A DNA stretch of 64,000 nt, taken from the NCBI RefSeq assembly GCF_000708265.2, contig NZ_JCKI01000006.1:1-64000 (forward strand), in the 5' to 3' direction. Made by a program: the position numbers and the translations under genes. The notes under the pieces are model-generated. The model was not told where the DNA came from, did not search any database, and saw only the letters and a program-made list of their open reading frames with translations. Of the stretch, positions 10,465 to 19,439 are shown in pieces; position 1 is the first letter of the stretch, and the number at the start of each line of letters is the position of its first letter. Origin of the DNA: Pedobacter sp. R20-19. Lineage in GTDB: Bacteria > Bacteroidota > Bacteroidia > Sphingobacteriales > Sphingobacteriaceae.

Positions 10465-11823
10465 TTACATCTTCATCAGATTCGGATAAATACGGATGAA
10501 AACTTGTGCACCTACAGGATTTTTCCCATACAATTGATCGAGCGCTGCATTCGTTTGATAATAAGAAACTTGTGCACCCAATGCCGTTCTGAATTTATTA
10601 AAATTCAAAATGTCATAATTGATGCCCAAGCTTAAGGCATTAACGCCAGAAGCATCATGGCCGTAAATAGCCTCATTCAGATTGAGTTCTTCGGCAGATT
10701 TTTGCACGTATTCGTACCGGGTATATAATGAAAGTTTTTTAATCCGATAAGCACCTTCCAGCAATACGGCATTCTCGCCATCATGTCCTTTAGTTTTATT
10801 TAAACCCCAAAGTGCTGTGGCATTGATATTTTTCTCCTTACCAAGTGGTAGCGCATAAATGGCAGAAACTATGGTTCTGTTTACATCTTCATTATCATGT
10901 AATGCTTCCGGGCTTTTAATCCAGCCATGCGAAACCTGCAGCGCCCAGTTTTTGGTCGGATTATAAGATAACCTTGCGCTGTAAGAATCAAATCGTGGTT
11001 TATCAAAATCGAAGCGGTTTTCATCGGGTTCTCTGCCAGTAAAAGACGAAGCTTCTATTTTTACTTTATCATAACGGTAGCCGATGGTTGCCACTCCAAA
11101 GGTAATATGCGTTCCGTCATTCCAGTGGTGAGATATTGGCGCATCGGGATTAGCCAGGGCTGATGGACGGTGCATAAAAGCAACTGAACCTAAGGCTGGT
11201 TCACCGGGATATCCCAGGTAAAAAGTTAAATCAGATTTTTTGTTGAAGGCATAGGTATAAGCAACAGAAAGTTCTGAAAATAAATCATGTGGATGCTGGC
11301 GATCGACTAAAGGTGTTCCTTTCCAGCTTTCTCCGGTTTGAAACAAAAGGGGATATCCGGCACCACCTTCGGTAAAGCGATCTAATGAAAGCATGGAACT
11401 GAAATGAAATAAACCTTTTTGACCAACTTTTCGCTGCCCCATAAACATAAACCAGTTTGGTGCATCAAATTGATCTCCTCCACGGGTTCCTTTGTCTGCT
11501 ATGTCTTGTTTAGTATAGCGCAGGGCTACATTTCCGTGTAACATGTACATCCATTTTTTGGAGTGTAACATTAAACCATACATGGGCGAAGCATCTGGCA
11601 ACCATGCAGTTCCTGATCCATTTCTTTGCATGGGTAAGTTTAAGGAGTAGGCATGGCTCATGGGTACTTCAGTTTTCATCTCTTTCATATGGTGCATGCT
11701 GTGTTCCATTTGGGTAGTATCGTTTTTACTAGAATCGCCCATCATGTGCATTTCATGCTGTGCGCTTGCGCTTATGGCAAATCCAAAAAGGAACAAGGTA
11801 ATTAATGGTATTTTGATGTTCAT
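10465..11823 (-). CDS. Outer-membrane protein with His/Met-rich N-terminus
   Basis: 452 residues. Signal peptide to SASAQ (~22), followed by a segment very rich in His and Met (HEMHMMGDSS, MEHSMHHMKEM). The rest alternates beta strands and ends IRIYPNLMKM, consistent with an outer-membrane barrel. The HxM/HxxM clusters resemble copper- or silver-binding segments, and proteins like this are often encoded near copper efflux genes in other genomes as I recall; no such genes are visible here. Metal handling is inferred only. It converges with the oxidoreductase gene across the repeat block, and a repeat-filled gap lies upstream. Confidence 0.7.
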   Translation of the reverse strand: MNIKIPLITLFLFGFAISASAQHEMHMMGDSSKNDTTQMEHSMHHMKEMKTEVPMSHAYSLNLPMQRNGSGTAWLPDASPMYGLMLHSKKWMYMLHGNVALRYTKQDIADKGTRGGDQFDAPNWFMFMGQRKVGQKGLFHFSSMLSLDRFTEGGAGYPLLFQTGESWKGTPLVDRQHPHDLFSELSVAYTYAFNKKSDLTFYLGYPGEPALGSVAFMHRPSALANPDAPISHHWNDGTHITFGVATIGYRYDKVKIEASSFTGREPDENRFDFDKPRFDSYSARLSYNPTKNWALQVSHGWIKSPEALHDNEDVNRTIVSAIYALPLGKEKNINATALWGLNKTKGHDGENAVLLEGAYRIKKLSLYTRYEYVQKSAEELNLNEAIYGHDASGVNALSLGINYDILNFNKFRTALGAQVSYYQTNAALDQLYGKNPVGAQVFIRIYPNLMKM

Positions 11824-11949
11824 GTTTAGTGTTGGTCTTATTTGTGTGGTTACAAAATTAAGACTAACGTTGCTGCCGGCTTTACATCATTACTGGAAAT
11901 GTTTATATAATTATTAAATGGTGAGATTTACAGGGCTTTCCTTTGTGAA

Positions 11950-12236
11950 CGTCATTGCGAGGCACGAAGCAATCTCATTTGTAAGAAAGATTGCTCCGTC
12001 GCTGAAAAAGCTTCTTCGAAATGACGAGGAGCTGGGAAAACTCTCTTATTAATGCCAAATATGAACGGTCTTGATTGCGAGGTACGAAGCAATCTCATTT
12101 TATAAGAAAGATTGCTTCATCGGCTGAAAGAGCCTTCTCGCAATGACGACACTTCGTTAGGTTAGTGCGCTAGTTTCTCTGCTCTTTGATCGCGATGAGA
12201 TTGCTTTTATTACTGAAAAAGCTTCTCGCAATGATA
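11950..12236. repeat. Three copies of a dispersed palindromic repeat
   Basis: Copies lie at 11950-12026, 12068-12148 and a partial one at 12193-12236. Each begins near CGTCATTGCGAGGCACGAAG, reads CAATCT, then GATTGCTxCGTCGCTGAA, and ends TCGCAATGACG, so the copy folds back on itself. Related degenerate copies occur at 7284-7372, 32633-32697 and 60007-60050. The 463-bp interval 11824-12286 holds nothing else that I can support. Confidence 0.75.
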
Positions 12237-12286
12237 ACCAAATAGTTTAGCTTATAAAGTTTCTAAATTATGAATGTCGGTAGAGC

Positions 12287-13582
12287 CTAACCTCCTAAAC
12301 AGTAATTCAAGATCAGCACGCCAGCTAAGCCTAATACGGAAACAATACTTTCCATCATGGTCCAGGTTCCAAATGTTTGTTTAAGGCTGAGGTTGAAGTA
12401 TTCTTTGAACATCCAAAAGCCCGTATCATTTACGTGAGAAAACATCAAACTTCCTGCCCCAACAGATAAAACCATCAATTCTGGCGAGGCATGCGCGCCA
12501 ATCAACGGAAGGACCATTCCAGATGCGGTTACAGCTGCAACTGTAGCAGAGCCTAAAGTTACACGAAGTGATGCCGTAATTAGCCAGGCCAATAATAAGG
12601 GAGAAAGATTGAGATTTCCCGTTAATTGTTTTACCGTTTCACCCATGCCACTGTCGATTAAAATTTGCTTAAATGCTCCACCTGCAGCAATAATCAATAT
12701 AATCATGGCAATACTTTTTACCCCTTCTGCACAAGATTCCATTGCCTTTTCTATACTGGTATTCTGAATGAAAAGTGTAATCATCACTGAAATTAACAAG
12801 GCAGCCGTAGGGTCTGCAAGAAAAATGAAAATTGATTTGCCAGTATAATCGCTGCTTAACCCACTGCCAATGGTTCCGGCTACTATTAAAAATACCGGAA
12901 GCAGTGCGGTCAGAAAGCTCTTTGCAGTACCAGGTAAATCCTCGCTTTCTTCAATAACAAAATCCTTAATAATGGCAGGTTGGATCTTGTTCATAATTAA
13001 CCTGGGGAAATAAATTCCGGCAATCACCGCAATGGGTAAGCTTAGTATTAAACCATAAATCAGGGTTTGACCGATGTCTGCATGGAAAATACCTGCAAGA
13101 GCAACAGGGCCGGGGTGTGGTGGTAAAAAACCGTGAGTTACAGAAAGTGCAGTGGCCATAGGCAGCCCAATGTATAATTTTGATAATCCCGTAGCGGCAG
13201 AAATGGCGAATACTAACGGAATTAAAACGACAAAGCCAGCATTATAGAACAGTGGTATCCCAACCAATAGGCCGGTGAGCAAAACCGCCCATTGGATATT
13301 TCGTTTACCAAATGCTTTGATCAGGATGAATACAATTTTTTTGGCTGATCCACTATCCTCGATCAGTTTGCCCATCATGGCACCTAAAGCAAGTACCATG
13401 ACCATGCTGCCTAAAGTACTGCCGATTCCATTACTGATGGAGTTCATCACTTTTGAAGCTGGCATCCCCAGAAATAATCCCGTGATAATGGCCACTCCGA
13501 TTAATGCAATCATCGGGTTTATCTTCTTTAAAATCAGAATAAACAACAGCAAAATGCCGGAAAGGAGAATGAAAAGTGACAT
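12287..13582 (-). CDS. Gluconate/sugar-acid permease, GntP family
   Basis: 431 residues, about 12 hydrophobic segments, inner membrane. GntP-family hallmarks: early INPMIALIGVAIITGLFLG, the HGFLPPHPGPVALAG loop, and the C-terminal DTGFWMFKEYFNLSLKQTF. Members import gluconate or related sugar acids by proton symport. No gluconate kinase or dehydratase gene is adjacent, so the substrate is not fixed by context. A small gene for a 60-residue protein ends 27 bp upstream on the same strand and may be cotranscribed. Confidence 0.9.
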   Translation of the reverse strand: MSLFILLSGILLLFILILKKINPMIALIGVAIITGLFLGMPASKVMNSISNGIGSTLGSMVMVLALGAMMGKLIEDSGSAKKIVFILIKAFGKRNIQWAVLLTGLLVGIPLFYNAGFVVLIPLVFAISAATGLSKLYIGLPMATALSVTHGFLPPHPGPVALAGIFHADIGQTLIYGLILSLPIAVIAGIYFPRLIMNKIQPAIIKDFVIEESEDLPGTAKSFLTALLPVFLIVAGTIGSGLSSDYTGKSIFIFLADPTAALLISVMITLFIQNTSIEKAMESCAEGVKSIAMIILIIAAGGAFKQILIDSGMGETVKQLTGNLNLSPLLLAWLITASLRVTLGSATVAAVTASGMVLPLIGAHASPELMVLSVGAGSLMFSHVNDTGFWMFKEYFNLSLKQTFGTWTMMESIVSVLGLAGVLILNYCLGG

Positions 13583-13608
13583 GGTTAGATTAAGGGTTGA
13601 ACTGCAAT

Positions 13609-13791
13609 TTACCTTTTTATGGTGATTGTTCTGCCTGTAACCAGATGATATTCGTAAATTTTATATAAACCATCATCACTAACCTCAATGGTTTCAACTA
13701 AGCCCGTTTTACTAAAGGTATCGGTAACCATGTCGCCAATCTTCACTTCCTGAAGAACATCATTTGGCGTTTCACTATTTAATCTGATCAT
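13609..13791 (-). CDS. Conserved-looking small hypothetical protein, 60 aa
   Basis: ATG at 13791; a TTG one codon earlier is also possible. The sequence is soluble, starts MIRLNSETPNDVLQEVKIGD and ends TGRTITIKR, with alternating hydrophobics suggesting a small beta barrel. I do not recognise a named family. It lies 27 bp upstream of the permease gene on the same strand. It may be real because the frame is uninterrupted between two genes and has ordinary codon use. Confidence 0.5.
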   Translation of the reverse strand: MIRLNSETPNDVLQEVKIGDMVTDTFSKTGLVETIEVSDDGLYKIYEYHLVTGRTITIKR

Positions 13792-13895
13792 CAATCAAAA
13801 GTAATGAATATGATTACACTAAAGGATCTTTGTTGAGAATTGAAAGAAGATCGTTACCAAGTAGTTTAGATTGAATTAAAATCAATCGTGTTCAA

Positions 13896-14435
13896 TTATT
13901 GATCGTGTTTTGTCCATACCAGGTCTTCGGTTTTGTAGCCAATTTCTTTTGCTTTCTTCAAATAGGCTGCTTTAACTTCCTCTGGAATGGTTGGCTTTCT
14001 TGATAAAATCCAAAGGTAATCCAGGCTGTTTCCGGCTACAAGGGCATATTGATAATCAGAATCAATTTCAATGACATTGTAACCAGCATAAAATGGCCCG
14101 AAGAAAGAAACTTTAAGCCTGGCCTCATCTTCACCATTCACAAATTTTGCTTTTCCGATGCTCTGTTTCCACTCTTTCTGCACATAATTGTAACCACGAT
14201 TATCTACTTTAATTGCTCCATCCTCAACCGAGTAAGTTGCGGTAACATTATTTAAATCTTTCTCAAATTTAAAATCCATTCTGGCAATCTCGTACCATTT
14301 ACCAAGGTACTTATCTTTCTTGAAAGGTTTTATGGCTTTTGCACCTTTAGGTATAGACACCCCGCAACCTACATAACTAATCACGATAATCCCTAACGTA
14401 GCTAAAAGAAGGATGTTTCTAAGCTTATGATTCAT
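13896..14435 (-). CDS. blc: Lipocalin lipoprotein, Blc family
   Basis: 179 residues. Lipoprotein signal with lipobox SYVGC (Cys near residue 24). The lipocalin signature GKWYEIARMDFKFEKDL follows at ~45-61, then YNYVQKEWKQSIGKAKF and the C-terminal YLWILSRKPTIPEEV, all typical of bacterial lipocalin Blc. It should be anchored in the outer membrane and bind lysophospholipids or other hydrophobic ligands during envelope stress. It appears monocistronic; the next gene on the same strand ends 97 bp upstream. Confidence 0.9.
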   Translation of the reverse strand: MNHKLRNILLLATLGIIVISYVGCGVSIPKGAKAIKPFKKDKYLGKWYEIARMDFKFEKDLNNVTATYSVEDGAIKVDNRGYNYVQKEWKQSIGKAKFVNGEDEARLKVSFFGPFYAGYNVIEIDSDYQYALVAGNSLDYLWILSRKPTIPEEVKAAYLKKAKEIGYKTEDLVWTKHDQ

Positions 14436-14532
14436 GCTTTAATTCAATTTGCTTAAAAAACACCCTTTCCATAAAAAAGTTTCTGGTTGTTTAACATTTA
14501 ACCCTGGGTTTTTGCGATGTTAACACTTCAGC

Positions 14533-17067
14533 TTAGCTCCCTGTTCTTAGAATTTTTAATGGCGGTTGATTCAGGATACTCCTGGTGCTCAGGATTCCGG
14601 TAACTAGTACCAATAAAATAACAGAACCGAAGAGTAACAGGGTAGCTGGGAAGGGAGGTATAAATACAGCATCGAATGTATATTTTGCTAAAGCCCAGCT
14701 CCCACCTATGGCCAAAATTAATCCTGCTCCAGCAGCAAAAACACCCAGAAAAAAGTATTCAATTGCATTAATAGCAAGAATTTGTTTTTTACTGGCTCCC
14801 ATTGTTCTGAGTAAAATACTTTCTTTGGTACGCTGATTTTTACTGGTTAAAACTGAAGAGATCAATACAATCCAGCCTGTAACCATGCTAAAACCTGCCA
14901 TAAACTGAATGACAAATCCAATTTTACCCAACAATTCGTCCAGCAGTTTAAGTACCAGGTCTAAATCAATTACGGATACATTTGGAAAATTTTGAACCAC
15001 TTCACCCTGAAATTTAGCAGATACTTCATTGGATGGTACCCGCGTCATAAGAACATGAAATTGAGGTGCTTGTTCTAAAATTCCGGCCGGAAAAACTACC
15101 CTGAAATTGGTCTGCATTCTACTCCAGTTAACTTCACGAAGACTTCCAACCACGGTAGGAATCATCATTCCCTGAACATTGAACATGATTTTATCGTTAA
15201 TGCCGACATTAATCTGTTGTGCATAACGCTGATCAAGAGAAATGTAAACTGTTTCATTGGGTTTTACTTTTCCGATCCATTTTCCTGCTACAATTTTCTC
15301 TGCTGCCGTGAGGCTATCCTGGTAAGTTGCCCTAATTTCATTGCGATATGCCCTGCGGTTACTTGTATCTGCACGGGAGGTTTTGCCATTAATTTCTTCA
15401 ATCCGCATCGTAATCACCGGAACCTGGTTCATTAAAGGTAATTTGAACGATTTGGTCAGGCTGTCCAGACCTTTCTTTTGCGCATTCTGAATATCAAACA
15501 TCACCATATTTGGCTGGTTGCTGCCTGAAGAAAGTGTTACCCGGCTCATTAAAATTCCCTGAACAAAAAACAGGGTGCAAATAAAAGCAGTAGATAAGCC
15601 GATAGAAACGGTTAGCATTAGTGTTTGATTATTCGGGCGATAAAGATTGGCAAAACCCTGCCGCCACAAATAACTGATGGAATCTGGTAAAAGCTTCCTG
15701 CCCAGAAACATTAATGTTTGCGAAAGTAAAATTAAAAGTAAAAAAGCAACACCAATACTCACAGTAAATGCAAGGGTCTGTATCCAGTTTTTCATCTGCA
15801 AATGCGTAAAGCCTACTACAAATGCAACCATAAGTACATAAACCAACCAAATGAATGGATCTTGTTTTTTACTTGTACGCTCGAAGGAAATCCGGATGGC
15901 ATTTAGTGGCGATATTTTTCTTACGGATAATAGGGAAGGCAGCGCAAAAAGAATAGAAATGATCAGCCCTAGTAAAATGCCTTGTGCTACTGCCGACCAG
16001 GAAACCTGCATCGTAATTTCCACCGGAAGGAAATCTTTAAGCACGATGGGCAGCAGGAACTGAATACAGGTACCCAAAATTGCACCGAGAACTGCGGCCA
16101 CCAAACCGATAAAAAATATTTGAATGAGGTATATAAAAAAGGCATGTCGGGCTTTCAAACCCAGGCAGCGTAGTGTGGCTACAGCACTAAGTTTTTCCTG
16201 AATATAAACATGAATAGCACTGCCTACGCCCACGCAGCCTAAAAGCAAAGCGATAAAGCCTGATAATGCCAGAAAGCGATTGACATCTTTAAATGATCTT
16301 CCGGTTTGTTCTTTGCGGGATTCAACTGTGTCTGCATCAAATCCTTCACTTTCAAGCTTAGTTTCGTGTTTTTTAACCCACTCATCTACACCTGAAGGAT
16401 CATCAAATCTGTAGTAAAATTTATTGTTGATTCTGCTCCCAGTTTTAATCAGATTGGTTTTAGCCAGAAACTGCATGGGGATGTAAACCGTTGGGGCAAC
16501 TGTTGCTGCTATCCCGGTTTGTCCGGGAGCCTTAACCAGCGTACCCAGAATTTTAAAACTGATGTCGCCAACTTTTAATGAATCACCAACCTTCGCCCCA
16601 AACTGTAACATCAGTGTTTGATCCACCAGTGCATCCTGACCGGATTGAAACTGATGGCCAGCTTCCACAGGAAGGGTTTCTAGTGTCCCATAATAAGGAT
16701 AATCGCCTTGTAAGGCTTTCATTTGCACTAATCTGCTGCCGCCACCCTTTTTGAAATAAATCATAGAGGCAAAGGTTTTCTCCTGCGAGCGATCGTTTCC
16801 TAACGTATCAAGCATTTTCTGCATCGCTTTACTTACGCCCTTTCTGCTGTCTAAAACAAGATCAGCTCCGGTAAGTTCTTTTGCCTGTGCATCAATATCA
16901 TGCTGTAGGTTATCTTTAAATGAATATACAGCTACCAGCGCCGCAATGCCTAAAACGATAGATGAAATAAATAAAAACAGGCGTGATCGGTTTTTGCGAC
17001 TATCCCGCCAGGCCATTTTGAACAGCCAGGATAATTGGATACTTTGTTTAGGGAGCTTATTCTGCAT
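14533..17067 (-). CDS. ABC transporter permease, YbbP/FtsX type
   Basis: 844 residues from the ATG at 17067, chosen because it overlaps the upstream ATPase gene by 11 bp (the frame opens at 17091). The order is an N-terminal transmembrane helix (~30-52), a MacB-type periplasmic domain, an FtsX-like membrane block (~260-390), additional helices near 410-460, a second periplasmic domain, and a terminal FtsX block (~715-840). This is the YbbP architecture of two fused FtsX halves. With the ATPase it forms an ABC complex proposed to act on envelope lipids or toxic hydrophobic compounds; the substrate is unsettled. Confidence 0.9.
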   Translation of the reverse strand: MQNKLPKQSIQLSWLFKMAWRDSRKNRSRLFLFISSIVLGIAALVAVYSFKDNLQHDIDAQAKELTGADLVLDSRKGVSKAMQKMLDTLGNDRSQEKTFASMIYFKKGGGSRLVQMKALQGDYPYYGTLETLPVEAGHQFQSGQDALVDQTLMLQFGAKVGDSLKVGDISFKILGTLVKAPGQTGIAATVAPTVYIPMQFLAKTNLIKTGSRINNKFYYRFDDPSGVDEWVKKHETKLESEGFDADTVESRKEQTGRSFKDVNRFLALSGFIALLLGCVGVGSAIHVYIQEKLSAVATLRCLGLKARHAFFIYLIQIFFIGLVAAVLGAILGTCIQFLLPIVLKDFLPVEITMQVSWSAVAQGILLGLIISILFALPSLLSVRKISPLNAIRISFERTSKKQDPFIWLVYVLMVAFVVGFTHLQMKNWIQTLAFTVSIGVAFLLLILLSQTLMFLGRKLLPDSISYLWRQGFANLYRPNNQTLMLTVSIGLSTAFICTLFFVQGILMSRVTLSSGSNQPNMVMFDIQNAQKKGLDSLTKSFKLPLMNQVPVITMRIEEINGKTSRADTSNRRAYRNEIRATYQDSLTAAEKIVAGKWIGKVKPNETVYISLDQRYAQQINVGINDKIMFNVQGMMIPTVVGSLREVNWSRMQTNFRVVFPAGILEQAPQFHVLMTRVPSNEVSAKFQGEVVQNFPNVSVIDLDLVLKLLDELLGKIGFVIQFMAGFSMVTGWIVLISSVLTSKNQRTKESILLRTMGASKKQILAINAIEYFFLGVFAAGAGLILAIGGSWALAKYTFDAVFIPPFPATLLLFGSVILLVLVTGILSTRSILNQPPLKILRTGS

Positions 17068-17749
17068 AACCTGGATTTTCATCAGAAACAATCATACCGC
17101 CCTTAATTTTTATGGTTCTGCTGGTTCTGGCGGCAAGTTCCAGATCATGTGTTACAATAACCAACGTAGTACCAGCATCCTTGTTCAGATCGAACAGTAA
17201 TTTTATTACCTTTTCACTTGTTTCAGCATCCAGATTTCCGGTAGGCTCATCTGCAAAAAGAATTGCTGGCTGGTTTGAAAAAGCCCTGGCTAAAGATACC
17301 CTTTGTTGCTCGCCACCAGATAATTGAACGGGATAATGGTGAGACCGATCAGCAAGGCCAACCTTATCCAATAAATCAAGCGCCCTTGCCTTGATATTTT
17401 TTGCACCACGTAATTCCAGTGGTACCATCACATTTTCTAAAGCGGTTAAAGTAGGTAGGAGCTGGAAATTCTGAAAAATAAAACCTACATATTGATTTCT
17501 CACCGCAGCACGCTCATCTTCATTAAGTTTTTCAAGCGCAATGCCATTAAGTTCTACAGTGCCGTTTGTTGCTCGGTCAAGGCCCGCACATAAACCCAAT
17601 AGGGTTGTTTTTCCACTACCTGAAGGGCCGGTGATGGCCACGGTAGAAGCACGTGCTATAGAAAAATTAATCTGATTTAATACGCTAAGCTCATGCCCTG
17701 CACTCTGATAAATTTTATTAACGTTCCGGATATTTAGAATACTTTCCAA
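17057..17749 (-). CDS. ybbA: ABC transporter ATP-binding protein, YbbA/LolD type
   Basis: About 230 residues from a TTG at 17747-17749. This start is preferred over the frame opening at 17887, because YbbA/LolD proteins begin with a segment like ILNIRNVNKIYQ and the longer form would run into the divergent tesA gene. Walker A is GPSGSGKTT, the signature is LSGGEQQRVSLARA, Walker B is ILFADEPTGNLD, and the switch His lies in VTHD. It energises the FtsX-type permease encoded by the overlapping downstream gene. The divergent neighbour encodes a TesA-like esterase, the same arrangement as tesA-ybbA-ybbP in Escherichia coli. Confidence 0.88.
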   Translation of the reverse strand: MESILNIRNVNKIYQSAGHELSVLNQINFSIARASTVAITGPSGSGKTTLLGLCAGLDRATNGTVELNGIALEKLNEDERAAVRNQYVGFIFQNFQLLPTLTALENVMVPLELRGAKNIKARALDLLDKVGLADRSHHYPVQLSGGEQQRVSLARAFSNQPAILFADEPTGNLDAETSEKVIKLLFDLNKDAGTTLVIVTHDLELAARTSRTIKIKGGMIVSDENPGYAE

Positions 17750-17844
17750 TCGACTGGGTTTTAAGATTTGTATATGGATATTTGCCAAACATAACCGCAC
17801 CTGATCTGTTAAGGTAGTGGTTTTAATTAGAGATAGAATTACAT

Positions 17845-18543
17845 ATGATGTTACGAAAACGCTTAACAGGCCTATTTGTTTTGGCAATGCTTTTTGCTGC
17901 CTGTGGAAATAAACAAAGCAAGGTAAATTCCAATCAAACTTTAGATTCAGTTGACCAAAGTACGAGTAAGGCTAATGATGCAAAGGTTAAAAATATACTT
18001 TTTTTTGGTACCAGTTTAACAGCAGGTTATGGCCTTGACCCTACGGAAGCTTATCCCGCATTGATCCAGAATCGGATTGATTCTTTAAAAATGCCTTATA
18101 AAGTAATTAATGGCGGGCTGAGTGGAGAAACCTCTGCGGCAGGAAAAAGCAGAATTTCATGGCTGTTAAAACAACCTATTGATGTATTTGTTCTTGAATT
18201 GGGTGCCAATGATGGTTTGCGTGGATTGCCTGTAGCTCAAACCACTAAAAACCTGCAAAGCATTATTGATAGTGTAAAAACTAAATACCCAAATGTAAAA
18301 ATGGTGATGGCTGGTATGCAGGTTCCACCAAATATGGGGGCTAAATATGCTGAAGATTTTAAAAATATTTTTCCTAACCTGGCGAAGAAAAATGATATGG
18401 CATTGGTTCCTTTCCTTTTAGATAAAGTAGGTGGTGTTCCAAAACTCAATCAGGAAGATGGAATCCATCCAACCGCAGAAGGGGATAAAATCCTTGCAGA
18501 AAATGTTTGGGTAATCTTAAAAGATGTGATTGAACCGAAATAA
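17845..18543 (+). CDS. tesA: Arylesterase / GDSL (SGNH) lipoprotein, TesA-like
   Basis: 232 residues. Lipoprotein signal with lipobox LFAAC. SGNH blocks are complete: GTSLTAGYG (nucleophile Ser), NGGLSGETS (Gly), LELGANDGLRG (Asn), and DGIHPTAEG (catalytic Asp/His). Such enzymes hydrolyse aryl and acyl esters or lysophospholipids. A lipid anchor would place it at the inner or outer membrane, unlike the soluble periplasmic TesA of Escherichia coli. It diverges from ybbA with a 95-bp gap. Confidence 0.9.
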   Translation: MMLRKRLTGLFVLAMLFAACGNKQSKVNSNQTLDSVDQSTSKANDAKVKNILFFGTSLTAGYGLDPTEAYPALIQNRIDSLKMPYKVINGGLSGETSAAGKSRISWLLKQPIDVFVLELGANDGLRGLPVAQTTKNLQSIIDSVKTKYPNVKMVMAGMQVPPNMGAKYAEDFKNIFPNLAKKNDMALVPFLLDKVGGVPKLNQEDGIHPTAEGDKILAENVWVILKDVIEPK

Positions 18544-18678
18544 TGATAGGTTTAGATCAGCATCCAATTGTAATATTGATAGTTTGGATTAGATAACTAG
18601 ATTTTGTGTATACTCTCTGTTACAATTATTCGTTTTTAGAATTAATTGGTAAATTTAGTTATCAGAATTTTTAAGCGT

Positions 18679-18963
18679 ATGGAAGATCTAAAAAATGATA
18701 CAAAAATCAACACATTTCTTAACAGAATCAAAGCTGAATGGCCAGGAGTGGTAGAACGTTTTGAGTTTAAAACTGCTTCAGTAATTTATGTCCACTTAAA
18801 GGAGGGCATATCGAGCGGAGAATTTTTAAGCAAACTTGCCAAAAAGGTAGAACGATTTGTCGATTTTAGTAACCCGATTATCCTTTATCACATAGAAAGT
18901 GATGGAATGAAACTCAGGTCTCATCCCATTAACTGGTACTCTTCTCTAAGACCGACGTCTTAA
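18679..18963 (+). CDS. Hypothetical protein, 94 aa
   Basis: The ATG at 18679 is preferred to the frame opening at 18646, since MEDLKNDTKINTFLNRIK starts a plausible soluble protein. No signal peptide or membrane segment. It mixes amphipathic helices (EFLSKLAKKVERFV) with a WPGVVERFEF strand region. I do not recognise the family. It lies 135 bp after tesA on the same strand. Confidence 0.5.
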   Translation: MEDLKNDTKINTFLNRIKAEWPGVVERFEFKTASVIYVHLKEGISSGEFLSKLAKKVERFVDFSNPIILYHIESDGMKLRSHPINWYSSLRPTS

Positions 18964-19439
18964 TTCAGCCGAAAAGCTTTTCTTTATTTTTAGTATGGCA
19001 GGGTATTCCAGATTACTCCTGCGATATCAAGTTTATTTTTCTTTTTATCAGCCTTTCGGGTTTTAATCAGGCTAGGTCGTTTTAAACCACCTAGCCCTAT
19101 GTGTACCCTCCGATACATCGGAGGGAATTAAAATCGCTATTCCCATCTTTCAGAGGGGGAGGTAAACACAGGCCGGGGTGTTGTAATACAGTTGTTAATT
19201 ATCTGGTTCAGGTTATCATTGCCAATTCGCTACAAATAAATCAGTCGTCTGGTTACCAATGTCATAAGTTTAAAAGATTAAATTTTGAGTATTGACATGC
19301 TTTGATTTTTTTTGCGATTATTAATTTAAATAATTTAATGACATATTCTATTATTTAGAACGATTCTTGTTAACTTAGCCGAAATTGCTTTGAGGTTGAT
19401 TACGCTTCAAGAATTTAAATCAAAACTATTTAGCTCAAA
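18964..19439. other. Gene-free interval with two hairpins
   Basis: An ORF-like stretch at 19101-19295 is low-complexity intergenic sequence, not a gene. An inverted repeat pairs GGCTAGGT (19070-19077) with ACCTAGCC (19089-19096), and CCCTCCGATACATCGGAGGG (19106-19125) is a hairpin. Either may terminate transcription from upstream. The promoter of the ankyrin gene should lie in the last ~100 bp, but no clear element was seen. Confidence 0.5.

Noticed and set aside
17750..17887. N-terminal extension of the YbbA ATPase to 17887
   Set aside because: It would overlap tesA and adds residues unlike any YbbA/LolD protein; the TTG at 17749 gives the family start.
19101..19295. Open frame of 64 codons in the gap before the ankyrin gene
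   Set aside because: It spans a hairpin (19106-19125) and reads as low-quality peptide with no start context; typical of intergenic repeat sequence.
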